Source: Tomitella fengzijianii
GTDB taxonomy: Bacteria > Actinomycetota > Actinomycetes > Mycobacteriales > Mycobacteriaceae
Direction of reading: 5' to 3'
Length of the DNA stretch: 64,000 nucleotides
Assembly (NCBI RefSeq): GCF_007559025.1
Contig: NZ_CP041765.1
Coordinates: forward strand, 148,679 to 212,678
The position numbers and the translations under genes are program-made. Shown piece by piece: positions 16,391-26,012 of this stretch. Within the stretch, counting starts at the first letter, position 1; the number at the start of each line of letters is the position of its first letter. The notes below the pieces were generated by a model. That model had not been told where the DNA came from. It did no database searches and worked only from the letters and a program-made list of their open reading frames with translations.

Positions 16391-17833
16391 ATGGAAGAAA
16401 CCGGCCGGGCCCCCGGGAGCCACGAGTCGTCGCCCGCACAGCTGCGCAAGGTCGCCGTGTCGAGCCTGTTCGGCACAGTGCTGGAGTACTACGACTTCCT
16501 GCTCTACAGCACGATGGCGGCGCTGGTGTTCGGCGAGGTCTTCTTCCCCGGCGACAGCCGCATCGTCTCGACCATCGCGGCCTTCGGCACCCTCGCCGTC
16601 GGATACGTCGCACGCCCACTCGGCGGAATCGTCTTCGGCCACTTCGGCGACCGGTTCGGCCGCAAGCACATCCTCATCGTCACGATGGCGGTGATGGGCG
16701 GCGCGAGCTTCCTCATCGGGCTGCTCCCCGGCTACGCGTCGATCGGCGTGGCGGCGCCGGTGCTGCTGGTGATCCTGCGGGTCGTGCAGGGCCTGGCCGT
16801 GGGCGGCGAGTGGGGCGGCGCAGCGCTGATGGTCGTGGAGCACGCCGACGCCGACAACCGCGGAAAATGGTCGGGCGTGATGAACCTGGGTTCGCCCATC
16901 GGGTTCCTGCTGTCGACGGTGGCGGTGGCGATCGTGAGCCTGCTGCCGGAGGAAAGCCTGCACTCCTGGGGCTGGCGGATCCCGTTCCTGGTGAGCGCCC
17001 TGCTGGTGGTCGTCGGCCTCTACATGCGCAGCAAAGTCGTCGAGAGCCCCGTCTTCCAGGAGGCGGCGGAGCGCGCGGACGCGGACAGCGCCGATCGCAC
17101 GCCGCTGAAGCAGCTGCTGGCGAAGCCGAAGCCTGTGGTGCTCGCCTGCGCCGCGGGCATCGCCCCGTTCGCCCTCACCGCGTTGATGACGTCGCACATC
17201 ATCGCCTATGCGACGGGCATCGGTTACGACGAGTCCACCGTGATGCAGGTGCTCGTGCTGCTGTCGGTGGTGTCGCTGGCCGCCATCCCGGCGGCGGCCA
17301 CGCTGTCGGACCGGATCGGCCGGCGGTCCACCGTGCTCATCGGCGCCGTCGGCGCCGCCGCGTTCGCCTTCCCGATGTACATGCTGATCAACACCGGCGA
17401 AGTCTCGCTGATGATCGTCGGCCTGGTGATCGGCCAGGTCCTGCAGAACCTGATGTTCGCGCCGCTGGTGCCGATGCTGTCGGAGATGTTCGGCACCACC
17501 GTCCGTTACACCGGCGCATCGTTGGGCTACCAGGGTGCCAGCCTGATCGGCGCCGGATTCACCCCGCTGATCGCCAGCAGCCTGCTTGCGGCACTCGGCG
17601 AGTCGAGCTGGCCGCTGAGCCTGATCATCATCGTCACGGCCGCCGTCTCGATCACCGCGCTCGCGATGATCACCGAGACGCGGGGACGGGACCTGACCCT
17701 GGAGGATCCCACCGACGCCGCCGCCACCACCGACGCCGCCACCACCACCACCACCGACACCGACCGAGCAGCCGCCGACGACGCCGCGCCGCGGCGTCCC
17801 GCCGCCGGCGGCATGCCGACGTCCGGACACTGA
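16391..17833 (+). CDS. MFS transporter, metabolite:H+ symporter (MHS) type
   Basis: The 480-residue, twelve-helix major facilitator protein has the MHS signature 'GTVLEYYDFLLYSTMAAL' at residues about 27-44, the loop 2-3 motif 'GHFGDRFGRKHILI', and 'RVVQGLAVGGEWGGAALM' in helix 5. Relatives (ShiA, KgtP, ProP, aromatic or organic acid uptake) import small organic acids or osmolytes with protons. The ATG at 16391 follows GAGGTGG; upstream in-frame ATGs would overlap the operator. The last 45 residues form a Thr/Asp/Ala-rich cytoplasmic tail of low complexity. It is probably regulated by the divergent TetR protein. The substrate is unknown. Confidence 0.88.
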   Translation: MEETGRAPGSHESSPAQLRKVAVSSLFGTVLEYYDFLLYSTMAALVFGEVFFPGDSRIVSTIAAFGTLAVGYVARPLGGIVFGHFGDRFGRKHILIVTMAVMGGASFLIGLLPGYASIGVAAPVLLVILRVVQGLAVGGEWGGAALMVVEHADADNRGKWSGVMNLGSPIGFLLSTVAVAIVSLLPEESLHSWGWRIPFLVSALLVVVGLYMRSKVVESPVFQEAAERADADSADRTPLKQLLAKPKPVVLACAAGIAPFALTALMTSHIIAYATGIGYDESTVMQVLVLLSVVSLAAIPAAATLSDRIGRRSTVLIGAVGAAAFAFPMYMLINTGEVSLMIVGLVIGQVLQNLMFAPLVPMLSEMFGTTVRYTGASLGYQGASLIGAGFTPLIASSLLAALGESSWPLSLIIIVTAAVSITALAMITETRGRDLTLEDPTDAAATTDAATTTTTDTDRAAADDAAPRRPAAGGMPTSGH

Positions 17834-17881
17834 ATCGCCGACCCGGCAGGGGGCTCGCGCGTCGCCTGCCGGGTCGGCGAT
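17834..17881 (+). terminator. 17-bp perfect stem, 14-base loop
   Basis: Arms 17834-17850 and 17865-17881 are perfectly complementary (GC-rich, ending CGGCAGG/CCTGCCG). The stem begins at the transporter stop codon and ends seven bases before the next gene's GTG. There is no U-tract. It should end transporter transcription or separate expression of the two genes. Confidence 0.65.
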
Positions 17882-17887
17882 GATGGG

Positions 17888-18667
17888 GTGGTGCCGGACG
17901 ACGATGTGGAGCCGTACCTGGAAGCCCTCGTGCGGGCGGCCCGGGCGGTGCTCGGCGCGGAGTTCGTCGGTGCATACGCCGCGGGTTCGCTGGCGCTGAA
18001 CGCGTTCCAGCCCGGCCGCAGCGACATCGACATCGCCCTGCTCTGCCGCGACCGGCTGGACGACGCAGTGAAGCGGGAGCTGATCGCCCGGTTGCGGCAC
18101 AGTGCCCTGCCGTGCCCGGCCCGCGGCCTGGAACTGGTGGTCTACACCGTGGCGACAGCGCAGTCGGGCACCGCGGAGCCGGGCTTCGAGCTGGAGCTGA
18201 ACGACGGCCCGGCCATGGCCTTCCGGCAGACCCTCCACCCTGCGGACCGTCCGGCGGCCGACGGGGCGTTCTGGTACGGGCTCGACCGCAGCATCCTGCA
18301 CCAGTGCGGCCGGGTGCTGGCGGGGCCGCCGGCGCCGGAGGCCTTCGCGGAACTGCCCCCGGAAGACCTCCGGGGGCTGCTCATCGCCTCGCTGCGCTGG
18401 TGGGCGACCCTGATCGGCCAGGCCGACGACGGGCCCACGGCGGGAGCCGACGACGCGGTCCTCGGCGCCTGCCGCGCGCTGGTCCGGCATCGCGACGGGA
18501 CCTGGCTGTCGAAGGTCGATGCCGGCCGCCGGCTCCTCGCGGCCGGCCACCGGCCGGCCGGGATCATCGAGGAGGCGATCGCCGCGCGGTCCGGCGGGCC
18601 CGCGCCCTCAGGCCGCCAAACACGGGCCTTCCAGGATGGCGTCCTGGCCGAGATCCGGTCCCGCTGA
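17888..18667 (+). CDS. Nucleotidyltransferase-fold protein, AadA-like
   Basis: The 259-residue protein has the Pol-beta-type nucleotidyltransferase motif Gly33-Ser34...Asp46-x-Asp48 ('GSLALNAFQPGRSDIDIALL'). A helical C-terminal domain contains 'LRGLLIASLRWWATLIGQ' and 'LGACRALVRHRDGTWLSKVDAG', similar to the C domain of ANT(3'')/aminoglycoside adenylyltransferases. It may transfer AMP to a small molecule, but drug resistance is not implied by sequence alone. The GTG at 17888 is followed by a second GTG at 17891. The gene starts directly after a strong hairpin, so its expression may be low or driven by a promoter within the stem. Confidence 0.7.
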   Translation: MVPDDDVEPYLEALVRAARAVLGAEFVGAYAAGSLALNAFQPGRSDIDIALLCRDRLDDAVKRELIARLRHSALPCPARGLELVVYTVATAQSGTAEPGFELELNDGPAMAFRQTLHPADRPAADGAFWYGLDRSILHQCGRVLAGPPAPEAFAELPPEDLRGLLIASLRWWATLIGQADDGPTAGADDAVLGACRALVRHRDGTWLSKVDAGRRLLAAGHRPAGIIEEAIAARSGGPAPSGRQTRAFQDGVLAEIRSR

Positions 18668-18725
18668 CGCGGGCCGCCCCCGGCACGGTGCTTGCGTCCG
18701 GCGTTCCGGGGCCGATATCCCGCGA

Positions 18726-19265
18726 TCACTGGGCCGCGGCGGCGATCCGGGCCTTGCCCGCCTCGGTGATGACGCGGTCGCCCTTCTCCGTGTCCAGCAG
18801 CCGCGGGTCGCCCTTGTAGAGCTCGGCGAGCTTCTCGCGGCTGATGCCGAGCTCGCGCGCGGCCTGGTGCACTACCAGCTTGTGCATCCGGCCGTGCGGG
18901 GCCTCGGCGACGCGCCGCAGCAGCGTGTCCACGGGATCCCCGGCGACCTTGCCGTCGGTGGGCTCCGCGGGAGTGATCTCGAGCAGCGCCTGGAGCTGCA
19001 CGACGATCCCCGCGATGGCCGCCTTCATCTGCTCCACCTCGTCGCCCGCGGCGGCCGGCGCCCCGCCGGATCCCTGCCAGGTGCGCTTGGGGAAGCGCCG
19101 GATGTACTCCTGCTCGAGCTCCAGCATGCGCGCGGTGTGCGTGGCGAACTGCGCCGCCGTGCCGTGCAGGAACACCCAGTTGCGGGTGGCGTGCGCCTGC
19201 GTGCCCTGATGTTCCAGTTCCTCGTCCGTCAGTTCCCGGGCCGGACGACCCAGCGGGGCGGTCAC
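18726..19265 (-). CDS. Conserved protein of unknown function in the box operon
   Basis: The 179-residue soluble protein has no signal peptide or membrane helix. Visible features are 'GRPARELTDEELEHQGTQAHATRNWVFLHGTAAQF', a segment 'MLELEQEYIRRFPKRTWQG', a middle helical stretch, and a C-terminal part 'LVVHQAARELGISREKLAELYKGDPRLLDTEKGDRVI'. There are no cysteines or obvious cofactor motif. The GTG start overlaps the ferredoxin stop (GTGA), so it is translated with the ferredoxin and ferredoxin reductase as the last gene of the boxC operon. Its position suggests a chaperone or accessory role for the epoxidase electron chain (inference). I cannot name its activity. Confidence 0.75.
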   Translation of the reverse strand: MTAPLGRPARELTDEELEHQGTQAHATRNWVFLHGTAAQFATHTARMLELEQEYIRRFPKRTWQGSGGAPAAAGDEVEQMKAAIAGIVVQLQALLEITPAEPTDGKVAGDPVDTLLRRVAEAPHGRMHKLVVHQAARELGISREKLAELYKGDPRLLDTEKGDRVITEAGKARIAAAAQ

Positions 19266-19591
19266 AGCTCCGCCACCATCGGCGTGTCGACCCCTACCGG
19301 GCCGAGCTTGTGCGCGCCGCCGGGGGCGCCCAGCGGCTCGTCGCGGCCGGGGAGGACGGACTCGAAGAACTCGCGGTTGTTCGCGATGAACCCCTCGTCC
19401 TCCTCGGGGACGCGGCGGTCCTGGCTGATGGCCTCGACGGGGCACACCGGCTCGCATGCGCCGCAGTCGATGCACTCCTTGGGGTTGATGTAGAGCTTGC
19501 GATCACCCTCGTAGATGCAGTCGACGGGGCACTCCTCCGTGCAGGACTTGTCCATCACGTCCACGCAGGGGCTGGCGATGACGTACGGCAT
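19262..19591 (-). CDS. 7Fe-type ferredoxin ([3Fe-4S][4Fe-4S])
   Basis: The 109-residue ferredoxin has the bacterial seven-iron cysteine pattern: Cys9-x7-Cys17-x3-Cys21-Pro, then 'ECIDCGACEPVCPVEAI'. It ends with the C-terminal extension common in actinobacterial FdxA/FdxC proteins. It carries single electrons in the cytoplasm. It is encoded between a TrxB-like ferredoxin-NADP reductase and the 179-residue unknown protein, in the operon with benzoate-CoA ligase and BoxC. It is therefore the likely electron donor to BoxB, a job done by the ferredoxin domains of BoxA in proteobacteria (inference from context). Confidence 0.93.
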   Translation of the reverse strand: MPYVIASPCVDVMDKSCTEECPVDCIYEGDRKLYINPKECIDCGACEPVCPVEAISQDRRVPEEDEGFIANNREFFESVLPGRDEPLGAPGGAHKLGPVGVDTPMVAEL

Positions 19592-19678
19592 GGTTCGCTC
19601 CTTTCGCGATGCCGCGCATGCCTGGCGCGGCAGCGGCGCGGGGCCGCGGAGGCCCGGACGCTGCTGATGAATGGAAGG

Positions 19679-20704
19679 CTAAGCCGTCGCGGGCTCCGGC
19701 GCGGGCTGTTCGTCGGTCGAATGCCCGGGGAAAAGCTGCGCATCGGGGTCCAGGTGCACCGCGGCGTTGTTGACGGCGGTGGCGACCTCGCCGAATCCGA
19801 CGGAGATCAGCCGCACCTTGCCGTCGTACTCGGTGATGTCACCGGCGGAGAAGATGCCGGGGCGCGTGGTCCGCATGGCCGAGTCGACGACGATGTGCCG
19901 GTTGTCGCGCAGCTCGATGCCCCATTCGCGCAGCGGGCCGATGTTGGCGAGGAAACCCAGCGCGGCCACCACGTTGCCGCAGGCGACCACCTCCTCGTCG
20001 CCGGTGCCCTTGGTCCTCACGCGCGCGTCGGCCAGCGTGTCGCCGCCGGTCAGGGCGACCACCTCGGCGTCGGTGATCATCCGCACCGTCGACGCCTCCA
20101 CCTGGGCGACGGTGGCGGCGTGGGCGCGGAAGATCTTGCGCCGGTGCACCACCGTGACGGACTTGGCGTGCTCCTCGAGCATGAGCGCCCAGTCCAGGGC
20201 CGAGTCGCCGCCGCCGACGATCACGACGTCCGACCCCGCGTAGGGCAGCGGGTCGGGCACGAAGTACTCGAGGCCGCGGCCCAGGTACTCCTCGCCGGCG
20301 GGGAGCTTGCGGGGGGTGAAGGTGCCGATGCCCGCGGTGAGCACGATCGCCCCGCAGTGCACGACGTCGCCTGTGGACGTGGTGACGGTGAACCGCCGCG
20401 CGCCGGAGCCGGCCGGTACGTCGTGCTCCACCAGCTCCTGCGCCTCCTGGCCCAGCAGGTACACCGGGTCCGCCTGTGCGGCCTGGGCGGCCAGGGCGGC
20501 GACGAGGTCGCGCCCCTTCACCCGCGGGTAGCCGGCGATGTCGAAGATCTGCTTCTCCGGGTACAGCGCGCTGACCTGGCCGCCGACCTCGGAGAGCGAA
20601 TCGATGACGCCGACCTTCAGGCCGCGGACGCCGGCGTAGTACACGCCGTACAGCCCCACGGGGCCTGCGCCGACGATGAGGATGTCGAGGTCGTGTGCGG
20701 TCAT
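19679..20704 (-). CDS. Ferredoxin-NADP+ reductase, thioredoxin-reductase-like type
   Basis: The 341-residue flavoprotein has an FAD motif 'ILIVGAGPVGLYGVYYAG' at the N terminus, the NADPH motif 'DVVIVGGGDSALDWALML' near residue 160, and a C-terminal FAD contact 'GIFSAGDITEYDGKVRLI'. The CxxC redox pair of true thioredoxin reductases is absent, which marks it as a TR-type ferredoxin/flavodoxin:NADP+ oxidoreductase. The ATG at 20704 overlaps the benzoate-CoA ligase stop (ATGA), and a ferredoxin gene follows. Together they would pass electrons from NADPH to the BoxB epoxidase in place of BoxA (inference). Confidence 0.9.
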   Translation of the reverse strand: MTAHDLDILIVGAGPVGLYGVYYAGVRGLKVGVIDSLSEVGGQVSALYPEKQIFDIAGYPRVKGRDLVAALAAQAAQADPVYLLGQEAQELVEHDVPAGSGARRFTVTTSTGDVVHCGAIVLTAGIGTFTPRKLPAGEEYLGRGLEYFVPDPLPYAGSDVVIVGGGDSALDWALMLEEHAKSVTVVHRRKIFRAHAATVAQVEASTVRMITDAEVVALTGGDTLADARVRTKGTGDEEVVACGNVVAALGFLANIGPLREWGIELRDNRHIVVDSAMRTTRPGIFSAGDITEYDGKVRLISVGFGEVATAVNNAAVHLDPDAQLFPGHSTDEQPAPEPATA

Positions 20705-22299
20705 CGGGCCCCTCCTGCCAGGTGGGCCGGCTCCCGCTCGGGTGCGGTCAACGTGCCGGCCAGTTGCTGCTTGACGCGGAACCGCTGGAGCTTGCCCGTC
20801 GCGGTCTTGGGAAGTTCGTCGACGAAGCGCACGGCGCGGGGCGCCTTGAAGTGGGCGAGCCCGTCGCGGCACCAGTCGATGATCTCGCGTTCGGTGACGG
20901 CGTCGTGCGGCGTCTTGAGCACCACCGCGGCGACGGGTTTGACCAGGCCGGCCTCGTCCTCGCTGCCCACGACGGCCGCCTCCAGGACGGCCGGGTGCGC
21001 GAGGATCCGGGCCTCGACCTCGCCGGGGGTGACCCAGATGCCGCCGGCCTTGAGCAGGTCGTTGGAGCGGCCGAGGCAGGTGAAGACGCCCTCCTCGTCG
21101 CGCATGTAGGTGTCGCCGGTGCGCATCCAGTCGCCCAGGAACACCGAGCGCTGCGCGTCGGTGCGACGCCAGTAGCCCACGGCCAGGCTGGCGCCGCGGA
21201 TGAACAGCTCGCCCGGTTCCCCCGGCGGGCAGACGTTCCCGTCGGCGTCGCGGACCTCCACGTCCCAGCCGGGGACGGGGCGGCCGGTGGTGCCGTGCCG
21301 GATGTCGTCGGGCACGTTGGACAGGAAGATGTGCAGCGCCTCGGTGGACCCGATGCCGTCGAGGATCTCGAATCCGAACCGGGCCAGCACCTTCTCCTGC
21401 AGCGCCCGGGGCAGCGGTTCGCCCGCGGAGACGCCCAGCCGCACCGACGCGAAGGCGTCGTCCGGCAGGGTGGAGTGGACCATCGCGTTGTAGAAGGTGG
21501 GCACGCCGAAGAACAGCGTGGGCCGCGCGGCGCGGGCGCGCTCCCCGAACACCTCGGGGGTGGGCCGGCGCGGTTCGAGGACCGTCGTCGCACCGGCGGC
21601 GAGCGGGAAGAACACCGAGTTGCCGACGCCGTAGGCGAAGAAGATCTTCGCGACGGAAAGGCACCGGTCGTCGGAGGTGATCCCCAGCGTCTGCCGCCCG
21701 TAGGTCTCGTAGACGTGGCGGATGTTGGCGTGCCGGTGCATCGCGGCCTTCGGCTTGCCCGTGGTGCCCGAGGTGTAGAGCCAAAGCGCCCACGCATCGT
21801 CGTCGGTGGCGGCGGGCTCCGGCATGGGGACGGCCGGCTCGGCGGCGAGCGCCTCCCACCGGAGCACGTTCACCCGGTCCGGGACGGAGACCGGGAAGTC
21901 GCCGGAGGTGACCAGGTGCTCCACCTCGGACGCCGCCGACACGGCTTCGTTGACCGCGCCGGCGAACTCGGCGCTGGCCACGACGGCGCGGGCGCCGGAG
22001 TCCTCGACGATCTCCGCCAGCTCGCGGCCGTCGTACATCGTGGAGATCGGCACCGCGACCAGCCCGGCGTGGAAGGCTGCCAGGAGCGAGACGACGAACT
22101 CCACGTCGTCGACCATGACGAACAGCACGCGGTCGTCGGTGTGCAGGCCCAGCCCGCGGAGGTTGGCGGCCGCGCGTGCGACGTCGGCGGACAGCTCCGC
22201 ATAGGTCCGCTCGCGAGTGCCCTCCACCGCGGTCTTGTCCGCGAATCCGCCGCGGGCCTGCCGGTGGACGAGGAAGTCCGCCGCGTTGAACAGTGTCAT
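20701..22299 (-). CDS. bclA: Benzoate-CoA ligase
   Basis: The 532-residue ANL ligase converts benzoate, ATP and CoA to benzoyl-CoA. Characteristic segments of the benzoate-CoA ligase group are 'FNAADFLVHRQ', 'SGTTGKPKAAMHRHANI' (P-loop near 177), 'KIFFAYGVGNSVFFPL', 'GIGSTEALHIFLSN', 'RTGDTYMRDEEGVFTCLGRSNDLLKAGGIWV', and the catalytic Lys in 'PKTATGKLQRFRVKQ'. It lies directly downstream of boxC (4-base gap) and overlaps the ferredoxin reductase gene, so benzoate activation and ring attack are made together. Substituted benzoates may also be accepted. Confidence 0.93.
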   Translation of the reverse strand: MTLFNAADFLVHRQARGGFADKTAVEGTRERTYAELSADVARAAANLRGLGLHTDDRVLFVMVDDVEFVVSLLAAFHAGLVAVPISTMYDGRELAEIVEDSGARAVVASAEFAGAVNEAVSAASEVEHLVTSGDFPVSVPDRVNVLRWEALAAEPAVPMPEPAATDDDAWALWLYTSGTTGKPKAAMHRHANIRHVYETYGRQTLGITSDDRCLSVAKIFFAYGVGNSVFFPLAAGATTVLEPRRPTPEVFGERARAARPTLFFGVPTFYNAMVHSTLPDDAFASVRLGVSAGEPLPRALQEKVLARFGFEILDGIGSTEALHIFLSNVPDDIRHGTTGRPVPGWDVEVRDADGNVCPPGEPGELFIRGASLAVGYWRRTDAQRSVFLGDWMRTGDTYMRDEEGVFTCLGRSNDLLKAGGIWVTPGEVEARILAHPAVLEAAVVGSEDEAGLVKPVAAVVLKTPHDAVTEREIIDWCRDGLAHFKAPRAVRFVDELPKTATGKLQRFRVKQQLAGTLTAPEREPAHLAGGAR

Positions 22300-22302
22300 C
22301 GA

Positions 22303-24015
<1,713 letters not shown>

Positions 24016-24069
24016 CGGGGGAACCTCTCGGGTCGCTGCCTTGGGGAGCACGTATGCGATGCACATCAC

Positions 24070-24106
24070 TCTACATCAATACGGTGGAACGTCAATGAAC
24101 TGTAGA
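24070..24106. promoter_or_regulatory. Box-regulon operator, boxC/paaX promoter (TCTACA-N25-TGTAGA)
   Basis: Half-sites TCTACA (24070-24075) and TGTAGA (24101-24106) start 31 bases apart. They lie 55-91 bases upstream of boxC and in the only promoter gap shared with the paaX-type regulator. Five promoters of this island carry the same arrangement. The PaaX-family protein encoded alongside is the most likely binder (inference). Confidence 0.7.
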
Positions 24107-24213
24107 ATGAAAAGTGGTGCGATAGCGTAGGACGCACGTCTTGCTGCGGCGGGCGGACCACGCCGCGCGAACGGCCGGGCCGCGGCCGCCGATCACCGGC
24201 GAAAGGAGCCGAG

Positions 24214-25071
24214 GTGTCCATCACCGATGCCGCAGGCACGAGCCTCGCCGCGGGCCGCGCGGAGCTCGGCGGGGCCAGCGCGCGTTCGCTGCTGCTCACC
24301 GTGCTCGGCGAGTTCGTCTACCCGCGCGGCGCCGACGTGTGGACGTCCACGCTGCTGGAATCCCTCGGCACGCTCGGCGTGGAGGAGAAGTCGGCGCGCC
24401 AGGCCATCGCGCGCGCATCGGCGGAGGGCCTGCTGGAATCCATGCGGGACGGCCGCCGCACCCGCTGGAGTCTCACCGCCGCGGGCGCGGAGCTGCTGCG
24501 CGAGGGCACGGCGCGCATCTACACGTTCCTGGCCGACGAGCACGACTGGGACGGGCTCTGGGTGCTGTTGTCGGTGGCGGTGCCGGAGGCGCAGCGCAAG
24601 CTGCGGCACCGGCTGCGCACCCAGCTGACCTGGCTGGGCATGGGCTCGCCGGCACCCGGGCTCTGGGTGGTGCCGGACGCCGCCAAGCTCGACGAGCTCG
24701 AAAGCGTGCTGGACGGACTGGGATTGCGCCCGTCCGCCTTCGTGTGGACCGGGCAGTGGGCGGAGATCGGCGAGCGGCAGGCGCTGATCGAGGCCGCCTG
24801 GAAGCTCGACGAGGTGGGCGGGAAGTACCGCGAGTTCACCGACGTCTTCGTTCCGGACGACGGGCTGGCCCCGGCCGACGCGTTCGCCGCGCAGGTGCGG
24901 CTGGTGCAGGCGTGGCGGCGGTTCCCGTTTCTGGACCCGGACCTGCCGGCGCGACTGCTTCCGGACGACTGGCCGGGCCCCGATGCTGCGCGCGCGTTCC
25001 GCGACTGCCACGCGAGCTGGCACGAGCCGGCCCAATCGGCGTGGGAGGCCTGGGAGGCCGGCGCGGGGTAG
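24214..25071 (+). CDS. PaaX-family transcriptional regulator
   Basis: The 285-residue protein has a PaaX N-terminal winged helix ('ARSLLLTVLGEFVYPRGADVWTSTLLESL', 'EKSARQAIARASAEGLLESMRDGRRTRWSLT', residues about 20-95). A central domain 'DWDGLWVLLSVAVPEAQRKLRHRLRTQLTWLGMG' follows, and the C-terminal 'PDLPARLLPDDWPGPDAARAFRDCH' is typical of PaaX. PaaX proteins repress aromatic CoA-ester catabolism and are released by the aryl-CoA (phenylacetyl-CoA in E. coli). Here benzoyl-CoA is the natural candidate. It is divergent from boxC across a TCTACA/TGTAGA repeat. No BoxR-type regulator is present, so control appears to be handled by this family instead. Confidence 0.92.
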   Translation: MSITDAAGTSLAAGRAELGGASARSLLLTVLGEFVYPRGADVWTSTLLESLGTLGVEEKSARQAIARASAEGLLESMRDGRRTRWSLTAAGAELLREGTARIYTFLADEHDWDGLWVLLSVAVPEAQRKLRHRLRTQLTWLGMGSPAPGLWVVPDAAKLDELESVLDGLGLRPSAFVWTGQWAEIGERQALIEAAWKLDEVGGKYREFTDVFVPDDGLAPADAFAAQVRLVQAWRRFPFLDPDLPARLLPDDWPGPDAARAFRDCHASWHEPAQSAWEAWEAGAG

Positions 25072-25089
25072 AGCGTCGGCCGGGCGTAT

Positions 25090-26001
25090 TCATCGCACGC
25101 GCGGCAGTACCCCGTCACCGAACGTCGCGACGATCTCGTCGCGGCGCCGCCCGTCGCCGACGGGGGAGAACACGAGGGTCTCCGCGCCGGCGTCGCGGTA
25201 TTCGCGGATGCGCGCGGCCACGTCGTCGGGGGTGCCGTGCAGCAGGTAGCGGTCCGCGAGGCGGTCGAAATCCTGCTGGTAGACGCCGCTGACGGTGTCG
25301 ACCACCTCGCGGCGCGAGCGGGCGCCGTCGGCGTCGTCGACCCCGCCCCAGCAGAACACCGCCCCGCGCACGGCGGCGGGATCGCGTCCCGCCCGCTCGG
25401 CCTCCGCGCGCACCTGCGCCAGCGACTCGGCCAACTGCTCGGGGCTGTACATGTACGGGAACCACACGTCGGCGAAGCGGCCGGCCCTGCGCATGGCGGC
25501 CGGCCTGCGACCGCCCAGCCACACTGGCGGCCCGGGGCGCTGGACCGGCGGGGGCTGCAGCGCCTCGCCGCGGATGCGGGTGAAGTCGCCGTCGAAGTAC
25601 ACCGGGGTACCGGCGAACAGGCGCCGCAGCACCTCGAGCGCCTCGTCTGAGCGGCGGCCGCGCGTGCGCACGTCCACCCCCGCAGCCTCGAACTCGGCGG
25701 GATACTCGCCGCCGACGCCCACGCCCAGGTCGAGCCGGCCGTTCGACACCCGGTCGAGTGTGGCGGCAAGCTTCGCCGCGAGCGCCGCCGGGTACAGCGG
25801 CAGGATCACCACGGAGGTGAGCAGCCGGATCCGGGCGGTGGCCCCGGCTGCCGCGGCCAGCGCGACGAACGCGTTGGGCGTGGCGCCGTGGAAGAACAGG
25901 TGCTCGCCCCACGACACCCCGTCGAAGCCCGCGTCCTCCGCCGCGGCTGCGACGGAGGACGCGGACTCCTGGTCGGGGCCCAGGGTGACGTAGACGTCCA
26001 T
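25090..26001 (-). CDS. LLM-class flavin (F420)-dependent oxidoreductase
   Basis: This 303-residue TIM-barrel enzyme belongs to the luciferase-like monooxygenase superfamily. It shows 'GFDGVSWGEHLFFHG', 'RIRLLTSVVILPLYPAALAAKLAATLDRVSNGRLDLGVGVGGEYPAEFEA' and 'PPVWLGGRRPAAMRRAGRFADVWFPY', the pattern of actinobacterial F420-dependent members. The substrate is unknown. The ATG at 26001 is 12 bases after the boxB stop, so it is in the boxB operon and probably acts on an aromatic-CoA or side-path intermediate (inference). It is convergent with the paaX-type gene, 18 bases apart. Confidence 0.85.
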   Translation of the reverse strand: MDVYVTLGPDQESASSVAAAAEDAGFDGVSWGEHLFFHGATPNAFVALAAAAGATARIRLLTSVVILPLYPAALAAKLAATLDRVSNGRLDLGVGVGGEYPAEFEAAGVDVRTRGRRSDEALEVLRRLFAGTPVYFDGDFTRIRGEALQPPPVQRPGPPVWLGGRRPAAMRRAGRFADVWFPYMYSPEQLAESLAQVRAEAERAGRDPAAVRGAVFCWGGVDDADGARSRREVVDTVSGVYQQDFDRLADRYLLHGTPDDVAARIREYRDAGAETLVFSPVGDGRRRDEIVATFGDGVLPRVR

Positions 26002-26012
26002 GGCGCGGGTCG

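Noticed and set aside
17700..17800. Trinucleotide-like repeat at the end of the MHS transporter as a separate repeat element
   Set aside because: It is coding for a Thr/Asp/Ala-rich tail in frame and is best treated as low-complexity protein sequence.
19679..20704. Thioredoxin reductase
   Set aside because: The CxxC redox pair before the NADPH motif is missing, and the gene is coupled to a ferredoxin.
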